Virus record (IMG/VR): IMGVR_UViG_3300046007_005408
Span: 1-20,506 of that record
Length of the DNA: 20,506 bases
Direction: 5' to 3' (one strand)
Source: a virus
Below are positions 7,544 to 15,055 of the stretch, piece by piece. A program made the position numbers and the translations under genes. The notes beneath the pieces are model-generated. The model searched no databases. It was not told where the DNA came from and worked only from the letters and a program-made list of their open reading frames with translations. Each line of letters opens with the position of its first letter. Position 1 is the first letter of the stretch.

Positions 7544-7589
7544 GTCAATTTTATAGCAACCCCTAGCTTAAACTAAAAGTTTTCGTTGC

Positions 7590-8882
7590 CTAAGAGTACT
7601 TTACTTCCCACCCCTTGCCTAAATAAAATGCTAATCTAGAGTTGTTCTGTTTTTTGTCAGCATATCCCGAGAACTGCATATCAATAACTATAGGGTCTCT
7701 CTTACCCTCAAATATGCGCATTACTCGCCCGCATAATTGTTCTAGTAAACTGTCGTTATTCATAGGAGTTGGTAGAATTAAGCAACTTAAGGCATTGATT
7801 GAAATACCTTCTGCAAATATTTGTCTACTTCCGCAAATACAATTAGCATCACCACTATTGATAGCGGACTTAGCAAAATCTCTATCATCTTTATCACTAT
7901 CACCAGTTACTAATAAAGAACTATGTTCTCTTAGTAAAGTATTTACATTCTCTAAGAATTCTGTTCTATCTGCAACTATTAGTACTTTATATCCTGCCAT
8001 TATTTTCTGAGCAGCAATACCCGCTATTAGTAGTTGGTAGTCTGGGTCATATAATAGAGCATTTACTTTCTGAACCCAAGGAACATTTAGTTTGAGGGGA
8101 ATACCTGTTTTATAGATATGCACAGTAGGGTCAAGAGTATTGTTCTTTGCTGGCTTGAAAATATTGAACCCAAAATAATCGTTAAATAATACATGTTTCT
8201 TATCCTTCCTAATTAGTGTACCACTTAGCCCGATACGGTAGCGGGCATGCATATTATCCACTATAGTACTAAATGTTGTTGCACTTACGTGATGCATTTC
8301 ATCTAGGATTACTGTACCAAATAACTTACTTAACTCTAATGTATTCTTAGTTATAGTTTGTACATTTCCTACTACTATGCATGAGTCAGTACTGAACTTT
8401 CCCCCACCAATAACGCCTGGTTCGATTCCGAAAAGCTCTCTAACTTCTTCAATCCACTGGTCTCGAAGAGCTGCAGTATGTGTTATTACTAAAGTCTTCT
8501 GCCCTAGCTTTTTAGCTATGTGTAGTGCAGTAAAAGTCTTGCCCCAACCTGGTAACGCATTAATCATACAACTATCATCTACTTGGTCGTAAATCTCAAA
8601 TTGTTCGGGAAATAAATCCGCTGTTGGCGCAGGAAAATCACATGGTACTAAAACTCTATTGTCTACTAATTCATAATCCTCTGGGAGTAAGTCAAATCTT
8701 CCTTGTGGTATAGACATGATAACATCTGATACATTTTTATAAGTTTTAATAATTTCTATATTAGAGGTAAATTTACCTGGTGTAAAGTCTTTTTCTAGCT
8801 TATAAGTTAATTTCTTTTGTATATCTGCTTTAATCTCGGGAGTTACTCTTAGATAGATACGATTTGATACTGTTGCTTTCAT
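7590..8882 (-). CDS. D10: Superfamily 2 DNA helicase (T5 D10-like / UvsW-like)
   Basis: ATP-dependent DNA helicase of the branch-migrating type (T5 D10, T4 UvsW), acting on forks and recombination intermediates. The 430 residues have an N-terminal accessory domain (1-90) followed by the helicase motifs: Walker A ALPGWGKTFTA with Lys115, motif Ia VITHTAALRDQW, motif II DEMH (Asp194-His197), motif III LSGTL, then a second RecA-like domain with VLIVADRTEF, SRQIFAEGISI and motif VI QLCGRVMR with its arginine finger. DEMH replaces the usual DEAH but keeps the catalytic acidic pair. GGA precedes the ATG by about 7 bases. It overlaps the Lar-like gene upstream by ATGA and ends just before promoter P1. 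Confidence 0.95.
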   Translation of the reverse strand: MKATVSNRIYLRVTPEIKADIQKKLTYKLEKDFTPGKFTSNIEIIKTYKNVSDVIMSIPQGRFDLLPEDYELVDNRVLVPCDFPAPTADLFPEQFEIYDQVDDSCMINALPGWGKTFTALHIAKKLGQKTLVITHTAALRDQWIEEVRELFGIEPGVIGGGKFSTDSCIVVGNVQTITKNTLELSKLFGTVILDEMHHVSATTFSTIVDNMHARYRIGLSGTLIRKDKKHVLFNDYFGFNIFKPAKNNTLDPTVHIYKTGIPLKLNVPWVQKVNALLYDPDYQLLIAGIAAQKIMAGYKVLIVADRTEFLENVNTLLREHSSLLVTGDSDKDDRDFAKSAINSGDANCICGSRQIFAEGISINALSCLILPTPMNNDSLLEQLCGRVMRIFEGKRDPIVIDMQFSGYADKKQNNSRLAFYLGKGWEVKYS

Positions 8883-9085
8883 AGGCTATTCCACATATCT
8901 ATCATCTTCTGCCAGCCATTATTAGTATAGTAAAAATCCATATCTAAAGATAAAGACATACCACACTTTTCTTTCGAGCACTCTACTGTAATAGTTTGCC
9001 AGTCTTTTCCAGAATACTCTAATACTGCTGTGCTATCAATAGTAGCTTTAGAGTTACACATAGGACAATCTTTTAGTTCATTCAT
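8879..9085 (-). CDS. Lar-like zinc-ribbon protein (possible restriction alleviation)
   Basis: A 68-residue protein with a zinc-ribbon pattern: ELKDCPMCNSKATI at the start and VECSKEKCGMSL in the middle give Cys-x2-Cys and Cys-x4-Cys metal ligands, and the end MIDMWNSL resembles the conserved AIEAWN tail of Lar-family proteins. Rac-prophage Lar modulates host type I restriction. Many phages carry short Lar-like zinc ribbons whose activity is unproven, so an anti-restriction role is a hypothesis. It is coupled by ATGA overlaps to the 46-aa gene upstream and the D10-like helicase downstream. Confidence 0.72.
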   Translation of the reverse strand: MNELKDCPMCNSKATIDSTAVLEYSGKDWQTITVECSKEKCGMSLSLDMDFYYTNNGWQKMIDMWNSL

Positions 9086-9222
9086 ATAGTATACCTTATA
9101 TCGGGGTCTATAGGCTTTGGCTCTTCTATGGGTAAGGCTTCAAGTCTGGCATTAAGTTCAATAATATCTTCATCAGATATTACTATACTTTTTACTAACT
9201 CTATTAGTTCAGTAATATTCAT
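9082..9222 (-). CDS. Small acidic hypothetical protein, 46 aa
   Basis: A 46-residue frame that exactly fills the gap between the 70-aa gene and the Lar-like gene. Its ATG overlaps the end of the 70-aa gene by 14 bases, and its stop shares ATGA with the Lar-like start, so translation through this stretch is continuous. The protein is acidic and helical at first (ITELIELVKSIVISDEDII), then proline-rich (PIEEPKPIDPD). A weak AAGAAG lies ahead of the ATG. The packing argues it is translated; function is unknown, possibly a small adaptor. Confidence 0.7.
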   Translation of the reverse strand: MNITELIELVKSIVISDEDIIELNARLEALPIEEPKPIDPDIRYTI

Positions 9223-9421
9223 ACTTTTCTTCTTTATACTCAGAGTACACTGGACTAGCCCATATTAACTCATTATCTATTAGTATAGGTCTATGTCGAC
9301 CCTCTAGTTCAGGGGTATTATTCCATAGCCTATCAGTACCTTCAATAACAGACTCTAATACTAGACTTATTAGTTTTTTATCCGTATCTACACGCATCTT
9401 TACGGGTATATAGTATATCAT
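9209..9421 (-). CDS. Hypothetical protein, 70 aa
   Basis: Unrecognised 70-residue protein in the coupled run of small genes after the polymerase. The ATG at 9421 shares ATGA with the stop of the 175-aa gene, and its end overlaps the 46-aa gene by 14 bases. It begins with beta-like MIYYIPVKMRVD, has a helix-like middle and ends in an acidic, aromatic tail (SEYKEEKYEYY). No metal-binding, membrane or catalytic motif is visible. Confidence 0.75.
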   Translation of the reverse strand: MIYYIPVKMRVDTDKKLISLVLESVIEGTDRLWNNTPELEGRHRPILIDNELIWASPVYSEYKEEKYEYY

Positions 9422-9945
9422 ACCTTTCTCCTAGTATCTTTGGGTTGTTCTTCATAAAGCCCATATAATAATTTAGTTTTGCTATCTAGCTCAAGTAGTC
9501 CAGCATACTTCAGTTTAGGGTCTACTTTATACATAGTTTTAAATCGCTGTTCTAAACCCTGTAGTAGTAGAATACTTCCGCCTGTTTTAATTGGAAATAC
9601 CTTTTCTATTTTAACAAATGTAAGAGATACTAACCTAGACTTCTTATACTGGAAAGTGCGCCCCCTACTATCAATAAACCAAACTCTACTCCCTTTAGCT
9701 AATTTAATTAAATCAGATAAAAAGAATACTGCTTGTTTTATTTTAAATAGAGGGGCTTTATCTTTCATTAACTGCATACGTCGTACTGCTAAAGACTCTC
9801 CAAATACGTTAGTATCATCTACTATGCGTATCTTTACATCTTCATCTTCTTTATATTGATTAAGATAGAAGACTACCCCGTCCTCCTCTAGAGGCTGGAT
9901 AGTCCCTAATTTATACACAGGCCAGGATATATCTGCTAACTTCAT
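9418..9945 (-). CDS. Hypothetical replication-operon protein, 175 aa
   Basis: Unrecognised protein translated directly after the DNA polymerase: the polymerase stop and this ATG share one base (TAATG). It is basic overall and mostly beta-strand in pattern (VVFYLNQY, VKIRIVDDTNVFG, SRVWFIDSRGRTFQYKKS, GSILLLQGLEQRF), suggesting a barrel or sheet that could contact nucleic acid or the polymerase. No known motif is seen. Tight coupling to the polymerase makes a replication accessory role the simplest reading, and a family of T5-like phage hypotheticals is likely. Confidence 0.85.
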   Translation of the reverse strand: MKLADISWPVYKLGTIQPLEEDGVVFYLNQYKEDEDVKIRIVDDTNVFGESLAVRRMQLMKDKAPLFKIKQAVFFLSDLIKLAKGSRVWFIDSRGRTFQYKKSRLVSLTFVKIEKVFPIKTGGSILLLQGLEQRFKTMYKVDPKLKYAGLLELDSKTKLLYGLYEEQPKDTRRKV

Positions 9946-12239
9946 TATTTATCCTCAATACGAACTAACATGCCCTCTTCAAGAGTATAACGCTTATCAA
10001 ACTTACCAAAAGAATAGTCATCACCAATTTCTTGGTCTACTCCAATTGGAGTACCTGGAATAGAGCAGCCCCTATCTTTCTGTGTATTACGTTTTAGAAT
10101 TTCACAGTATTCTTCTACGTGTTCTTCTTTAACTAATGCCACGATAGAGTCATGTACTAACATAAAGATTTTAGCATCGAGACCTTTTAAATCACACTCT
10201 TTCTGAGTATCAATAGCGCCCAATAAGTTCATATCAGAGGCTAAAGACTGTACTTCCATATTAATACCAGAACGTACTTCGTGAGCAGCAATACCTTTAT
10301 CGGGAGAGAATACATTAGCTAATCTACGTTTACGACCAAAGAAAGAATATGTATAACCATTAGCTTCAATGAAATCTTTTCTTTCTGCTAACCATTTCTT
10401 AACACCCTTGAAAGTATTAAAGTAATCTTTAATAACATCACGAGCATCAGATACTGTCATATTACCACCCTCTTTATTCACAGACTCAGCAACCTTTGCA
10501 GGTCCAGAACCATATAAAATACCGAAGGTAATAGCTTTTGCAGCCTGTCTATCTAAAGCGTGTAACTTTTTAACATCTTCTACTGCACAGGGTAATTGGA
10601 ATACCATTTTAGCAATGCTAGAGTGTAAGTCTCCGCCACCGCTAAATACTTTCTGCATTGCTACATCTTTAGCCAATACCGCAGCATAGTAGACTTCAGC
10701 TGTTGCCAAATCTTGTGATACAATCTTGTAACCTTTTGGGGCTTTAATGCAGCCTTTAATAATGGGGTCATCTCGGGGGATTTGCTGTGCATTGAATTTA
10801 CCACTAGAACTTAACCTTCCTGATGTAGTGAATGTAAGATTAAAATTAGTACGAATACGTGCATCTTTATCAAGTTCGGGTAAAATCTTACTAATGTAGG
10901 AAGATTTAATCTTTCCTAGCTGGCGAACTTTCAAGATAGCCTTAGGTAATGGATGTATCTCACTCAACTCTTCCAAAACTTCGGCATCTGTTGAAAGTGC
11001 ACCAGTAGCAGTTAATTTCCCAGTGCTCGTAAGACCACAATAATCAAAAAGTAGACTACGAAGCTGAGGCACACTGTTGGGATTAAATATTTTTCCAGTA
11101 ACTTTCTCAAATCTTTTAACTTCATCATAGTTATATACTTCTTCCTTAGCTTCGGTAATCCACTTATCTAGATAACCCTCAGCCCCTATTAGCCTATCAG
11201 TATCCATAGGGATACCAACTTCTTCCATATGAGTTAGGAATATAATTCCAGGCATCAGAATATTATCATATACCCAACCTAACTTAGCATGATTCTTAAT
11301 AATTGGTCTAAATTTATTATGTAATTCTATTGTTACAGCAGTATCAATAGCAGCGTACTTGCACATAATAGGAAAAGGGATAAGGTCATACGTAAATTCT
11401 GCCTCTGTTATACCATGTTGTCTACAATACTCTTTCTTAAAAGTATCTAGTTCACTATCATAGTCGCCGTAGGCAGTATGTTTTAGTGCTAAACCTTTAA
11501 GACCATGAGAGCCTTCTGTTTCATCTAATACGTAGTGTTCAACCATAGTATCATCCATTCTATCATCATGGAACTTTAATCCAAAATGATACTGAAGCCA
11601 CTTATAGTCAAACTTTAGATTATGCATTACTATATTGTACTTATCAACAATTTTCTGTAATACTTCAATATGCTCTGGTGTCATTACATCTGCATCAATG
11701 TATCTACCATGCTTTTCTTTATACGAAATAGAGACACCTAATAAATACCCATCTCTTGGGTATAGCGATGTTGTTTCCGTATCTATTGCAACTGACTCTA
11801 CATTACTATCTAATACTTCATGCAGAAACTCCCAAGCCTCTTCTTCTGTAGTAATACCATCGAAGTCACCAGTTAATGCTGCATTTGTTACTGTACCATT
11901 AATATACGCTGTAATACGTTTTACTGTATTCTCAAACTCGGGCTTACCTTCTGGCTTAAAGATTAGCATCGCAGGATTACTAATTGCTAGAAACTTCCCA
12001 TCTACTAATATACCCGCAAAGTTTGTTACTGATGTAATTTTAGCATAATTCTTAGCTGCTTCTGAACCTACTAGAATTACAAAGTCATATGGAGTTAAAT
12101 CAACTTCTAAATCTATGTCCTTCTTTAACAGTTTAGGGACAGGAATTGATGACATATGAAATAGGTCAAAATCAAAATCAAAGTAGTTCTCGTACTTATT
12201 CTTGCTTGGCTGTTTATCTATAATTGCTATTTTTGTCAT
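9945..12239 (-). CDS. Family A DNA polymerase with 3'-5' proofreading exonuclease
   Basis: Replicative DNA polymerase related to T5 D9 and bacterial Pol I. The start is set at the ATG at 12239, giving 764 residues, because it forms TAATG with the upstream stop and has GGTGG 5 bases ahead; a GTG nine bases earlier is possible. The proofreading domain has Exo I DTET (Asp153, Glu155), Exo II HNLKFDYKWL (Asp211) and Exo III YAAID (Tyr295, Asp299). The polymerase domain has motif A QDLATAEVY (Asp510, Glu515), motif B RQAAKAITFGILYG (Lys568, Phe572) and motif C LVHDS (Asp697). Residues 1-130 are a divergent N-terminal region; no 5' nuclease domain is present, that job belonging to the separate D15-like protein. 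It is slightly shorter than T5 polymerase (over 800 residues). Confidence 0.97.
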   Translation of the reverse strand: MTKIAIIDKQPSKNKYENYFDFDFDLFHMSSIPVPKLLKKDIDLEVDLTPYDFVILVGSEAAKNYAKITSVTNFAGILVDGKFLAISNPAMLIFKPEGKPEFENTVKRITAYINGTVTNAALTGDFDGITTEEEAWEFLHEVLDSNVESVAIDTETTSLYPRDGYLLGVSISYKEKHGRYIDADVMTPEHIEVLQKIVDKYNIVMHNLKFDYKWLQYHFGLKFHDDRMDDTMVEHYVLDETEGSHGLKGLALKHTAYGDYDSELDTFKKEYCRQHGITEAEFTYDLIPFPIMCKYAAIDTAVTIELHNKFRPIIKNHAKLGWVYDNILMPGIIFLTHMEEVGIPMDTDRLIGAEGYLDKWITEAKEEVYNYDEVKRFEKVTGKIFNPNSVPQLRSLLFDYCGLTSTGKLTATGALSTDAEVLEELSEIHPLPKAILKVRQLGKIKSSYISKILPELDKDARIRTNFNLTFTTSGRLSSSGKFNAQQIPRDDPIIKGCIKAPKGYKIVSQDLATAEVYYAAVLAKDVAMQKVFSGGGDLHSSIAKMVFQLPCAVEDVKKLHALDRQAAKAITFGILYGSGPAKVAESVNKEGGNMTVSDARDVIKDYFNTFKGVKKWLAERKDFIEANGYTYSFFGRKRRLANVFSPDKGIAAHEVRSGINMEVQSLASDMNLLGAIDTQKECDLKGLDAKIFMLVHDSIVALVKEEHVEEYCEILKRNTQKDRGCSIPGTPIGVDQEIGDDYSFGKFDKRYTLEEGMLVRIEDK

Positions 12240-12472
12240 TAGTGCCACCCTGTATCATTTAATTCACTGGCTGAGAAACTTCCGCCTTGTCTATCTACAT
12301 TTTCACAAGTATCCCAACTACTAGACTCTTTAAAAGATGTTCTACCTGTTTCGGTATCTTTAATACTATTAACTAAAACATGGTATTCTGAGAAAGATAT
12401 TTCTGAGCCAGTTTCTTTTCTAAACTTTTTAAATCTTTCTATTACATTGTCTTGTTTATCTAAATAGCTCAT
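12239..12472 (-). CDS. Hypothetical protein, 77 aa
   Basis: Unrecognised hydrophilic protein between primase and polymerase. Its ATG shares ATGA with the primase stop and its own stop shares one base with the polymerase ATG. The N-terminal half is charged and helical (QDNVIERFKKFRKETG), and the second half is Ser/Thr-rich and looks flexible (TGRTSFKESSSWDTCEN). There is no membrane segment or zinc site. Being wedged between two replisome genes hints at a linker or clamp-like accessory role, which the sequence does not prove. Confidence 0.75.
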   Translation of the reverse strand: MSYLDKQDNVIERFKKFRKETGSEISFSEYHVLVNSIKDTETGRTSFKESSSWDTCENVDRQGGSFSASELNDTGWH

Positions 12473-13314
12473 TCTATATACGCCTTTAACATATCAACAT
12501 CTTCCTGTGAGAAATCTCCGGGGTCTGTTCCATCTGGTACAGGAACTATTTCTACAGTGAATTCCAGTTCTTCTAGTATTGGTTTTAATTTATCTGCTGC
12601 TTCTCTACCTGCATCGTCACCATCAAATAATATAAATATCTTAGTAGTGCCTTGCATCTTAAATGGATTTAGTTTTTGTTTAGCAGAACTTGTTAAAGCA
12701 TTAGTACCGTTAATAGCTGCTACGTTAGTTAAACCTTTATCATATAGATTTAACATATCAAACATACCTTCAACTATTACTAAATGTTTACACTTAATAA
12801 TAGAGGGAAACATTGGTAGAGTTACACCACGAGGATAGTTTATATATCTAGGATTGCCTGCTGATAGTGCATGACGCCCAACGAATACTGCAATCTTGCC
12901 AGTAATTTCTCGCATAGGGAATACTACTCTATCAGCTAAATCACCAGAGTCGCACGTGAATGCTTCAAAGTGTTTTAATGTTTCTAGACTAATGCCACGG
13001 AATTCTCTAGTAATAGGTCTATATCCCTCTGGATAATCCAGCTCTCTGGTAGCTTCTTGTAGTTCTCGTAACTTTTCTTTAAGTTTAGCTACTCTAATAG
13101 ATGTATGATTAGTTAAAATACCAAAGTGTCTAAAGATATTACCTTTGAAGCCACAAGATAGACAATGGAACTTACCATCAATCTTATCAATACGCATGGA
13201 AGGGTTAGTATCTTCATGCTCAGGGTTTAAGCAGAGTGTTACAAAATCTGCCCCCTGAATACGGTAAGTAATTTTCTTTTCCTGTAGAAGACTTTCCACT
13301 ATGTTTAGTTCCAT
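12469..13314 (-). CDS. DNA primase (zinc-binding and Toprim domains)
   Basis: Bacterial-type primase that makes RNA primers for lagging-strand synthesis. The 281 residues start with a CHC2-type zinc domain: Cys28, His33, Cys51 and Cys54, in TLCLNPEHEDTNPSMRI and FHCLSCG. A linking region follows, then the Toprim core with VIVEGMFD (catalytic Glu182) and ILFDGDDAGRE (Asp231, Asp233). It is much shorter than DnaG, having no C-terminal helicase-binding domain, and is close in size to T5 primase. AAGGAG lies 8 bases before the ATG. It overlaps the helicase gene by 10 bases, and the two proteins presumably act as a pair at the fork. Confidence 0.93.
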   Translation of the reverse strand: MELNIVESLLQEKKITYRIQGADFVTLCLNPEHEDTNPSMRIDKIDGKFHCLSCGFKGNIFRHFGILTNHTSIRVAKLKEKLRELQEATRELDYPEGYRPITREFRGISLETLKHFEAFTCDSGDLADRVVFPMREITGKIAVFVGRHALSAGNPRYINYPRGVTLPMFPSIIKCKHLVIVEGMFDMLNLYDKGLTNVAAINGTNALTSSAKQKLNPFKMQGTTKIFILFDGDDAGREAADKLKPILEELEFTVEIVPVPDGTDPGDFSQEDVDMLKAYIE

Positions 13315-14687
13315 GGTATGTCTCCTTTATCGTCATCTACTTTAACTTTTTCTTTCTTTCCTGCTTTTTTAATAGTTTCTTTTTCTTCTGGCTTATCTAC
13401 GCTAACTGGAGAAATTCTTAAACTATCCCAATCCATAGAGCTGGTAAAGTTCATTTCTTTAGCACCACGTATTTTAGTTGTTTCAAAAGATATAGCATTA
13501 GCTTCTTTATCATGAGCTGTCATAATAAGAGCAATATCTGCAGCATCTAAGATACCTTTAGCAAATCTTGCTTCACCTGCAGCGTCAATCTGATAGGGCG
13601 AAACCATTAAGATTTTATACTTACGTGCAAGTTCCTTAAGTTTCTTAGAAACGATAATCTGTGGCTGCCAATCAAACTGACTTGCACCCTCTACGACAAT
13701 TTGGTTTAGATAGTCAATAACGCATAAGGTTAGCTTATCACCAAACTTTGCCTTTAATTTCCCCAAGTGTAAGTCGATGCTGCTTAGGGTCAATGCACGG
13801 TCATCAATGATAATCATTTGATTATCTGCTTTTAATTCTTTAGTCTTTACTAACTCTTCTTCAAATTTATATCTATCACGATGCTCTTTATACTGCTCAA
13901 CTAAGTCACCTGCATCTTCAAACATATCAGCACGGACTTTTACTACTTTTAGTAGTTCTTCATTAGTAAGTTTATTTTGTTTTAAACTTTGATGATTAAC
14001 ACCAGCTAAAATACTCATATTACGTTCTAGTGTTTCGTAACCCGTCATTTCAATACTGAAGTATACAGAACTAAAGCCTGCCTCATATTGATTAGCCATA
14101 AGATTACTACAAGTAATAGACTTACCTGAACCACGCTTACCACCAATTAATACTAACTCTTCTCTAGTACATCCGCCTAGAACTGAGTCGAATGTATTAT
14201 TCAAACCTAAGTGTACTTTATCCTTAGCTAAGTCGTCTGGGTGCTTAAATAGCATAATATTATCCATACTATACACGCCCTCTGTTGTGAGAGTCTTTTC
14301 ATCAAGTGTAAGTACTATATTAGCTAAACTATCTTTTACTTCTGCCGTATCGTAGATAGGCAATTTATCAAGAAACTTATCCAGCATCTTGATTGTTTCA
14401 TTCTGTGTATATTGGTCAATTAAAGCATCTAGAGCCACTTCTGCACTAATATCAGAAGTATCTAATAACTTAAGTGATGCTAGAGTTTTTTGTGTAGGGC
14501 TTTCTCTATTACTGGCTAACTCTAAATCTTCAAATGACGGTATAGCATTATATTTATCATAGTATCTATTAACTGCACTATAAACAGTGGCATAAGATGG
14601 GTCTAGAAAAGATAACTTTAGTTTAGCCCATACTTCGGGACTCTGCTCAGAGAGTAGTTTATTTACGACTATTGCCGAAATATCCAT
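13305..14687 (-). CDS. Replicative DnaB-type DNA helicase (superfamily 4)
   Basis: Hexameric fork helicase of the DnaB / T4 gp41 family. The 460 residues have an all-helical N-terminal domain (about 1-150) and a RecA-like motor: Walker A GKRGSGKS with Lys189, the helix after it (TCSNLMANQYE), a FSIEMTG strand typical of DnaB motif 1a, Walker B CVIDYLNQ (Asp325) and the DNA-loop/H3 region KELARKYKILMVSPYQ. The C-terminal 45 residues are Lys/Glu-rich (KPEEKETIKKAGKKEKVK) and probably disordered. AGGGGA precedes the ATG, which shares TAATG with the 99-aa gene. It is followed directly by the primase, the usual phage order. Confidence 0.95.
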   Translation of the reverse strand: MDISAIVVNKLLSEQSPEVWAKLKLSFLDPSYATVYSAVNRYYDKYNAIPSFEDLELASNRESPTQKTLASLKLLDTSDISAEVALDALIDQYTQNETIKMLDKFLDKLPIYDTAEVKDSLANIVLTLDEKTLTTEGVYSMDNIMLFKHPDDLAKDKVHLGLNNTFDSVLGGCTREELVLIGGKRGSGKSITCSNLMANQYEAGFSSVYFSIEMTGYETLERNMSILAGVNHQSLKQNKLTNEELLKVVKVRADMFEDAGDLVEQYKEHRDRYKFEEELVKTKELKADNQMIIIDDRALTLSSIDLHLGKLKAKFGDKLTLCVIDYLNQIVVEGASQFDWQPQIIVSKKLKELARKYKILMVSPYQIDAAGEARFAKGILDAADIALIMTAHDKEANAISFETTKIRGAKEMNFTSSMDWDSLRISPVSVDKPEEKETIKKAGKKEKVKVDDDKGDIPWN

Positions 14688-14986
14688 TACGTCCCCTTAT
14701 GTTCGTTATCTAATATGACTTCATCTAATATTTCTTCTATCTTGAATAGAATGTCGCTCTTTAGCTTTTTTAAATCTTGTTGATATGTGCTACCACTACT
14801 ATAGAATAGTGATAATTGCTCAACGGTTATCATTTGTTGTAGTGCAAAGTAAAGTATATCACTAGGAGTATTTGACTCTGGGTATACTTCTACTGTCACA
14901 CCTGGACCATGGTCGTGCTTAGCCTGCTTAACTACTTCATCAATAGTAAGCGACACTGTATCATAGTACGATAGTTTAACTTTCAT
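14687..14986 (-). CDS. Hypothetical protein, 99 aa, just ahead of the helicase
   Basis: Unrecognised acidic protein immediately upstream of the DnaB-like helicase, with a shared TAATG. It is the first gene after the D5 terminator, and a strong GGAGG lies 7 bases before its ATG. The N-terminal part looks like a beta-strand plus helix (VKLSYYDTVSLTIDEVVKQ), and the C-terminal half is a long amphipathic helix (LKKLKSDILFKIEEILDEVI) that could dimerise. A role as helicase loader or partner is possible from position and size, but no loader motif or Walker site is seen. Confidence 0.8.
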   Translation of the reverse strand: MKVKLSYYDTVSLTIDEVVKQAKHDHGPGVTVEVYPESNTPSDILYFALQQMITVEQLSLFYSSGSTYQQDLKKLKSDILFKIEEILDEVILDNEHKGT

Positions 14987-15001
14987 AGAAGTTCCTCCAA
15001 T

Positions 15002-15039
15002 AAAAAAGCCGAGAGCTGTTTTATTTGCTCTCGGCTTTT
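15002..15039 (-). terminator. Intrinsic terminator after the D5-like gene
   Basis: A perfect 13-bp stem: AAAAGCCGAGAGC at 15004-15016 pairs with GCTCTCGGCTTTT at 15027-15039 around a 10-base AT-rich loop. On the minus strand it is followed by six uridines (15007-15002), the textbook form. It lies 16 bases past the stop of the D5-like gene and ends a few bases before the ribosome-binding site of the 99-aa gene. No promoter fits in between, so the replisome genes need readthrough. Confidence 0.94.
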
Positions 15040-15055
15040 ATCAATCTAGTATTAC

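Noticed and set aside
7556-7589. Possible hairpin GCAAC / GTTGC after the D10-like helicase gene
   Set aside because: The stem is short and interrupted with no uridine run on the minus strand, so it is not a convincing terminator.
7642-8010. 122-residue open frame on the plus strand
   Set aside because: It is antisense to the C-terminal helicase domain with its conserved motifs; judged a shadow.
9479-9859. 126-residue open frame on the plus strand
   Set aside because: It is antisense to the 175-aa gene, with no start signals and no neighbours on that strand.
11635-12048. 137-residue open frame on the plus strand
   Set aside because: It is antisense to the exonuclease domain of the DNA polymerase, whose motifs are intact; no recognisable product.
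12240-12248. GTG start for the DNA polymerase nine bases upstream of the ATG
   Set aside because: The ATG at 12239 forms TAATG with the upstream stop and has a better-placed ribosome-binding site.
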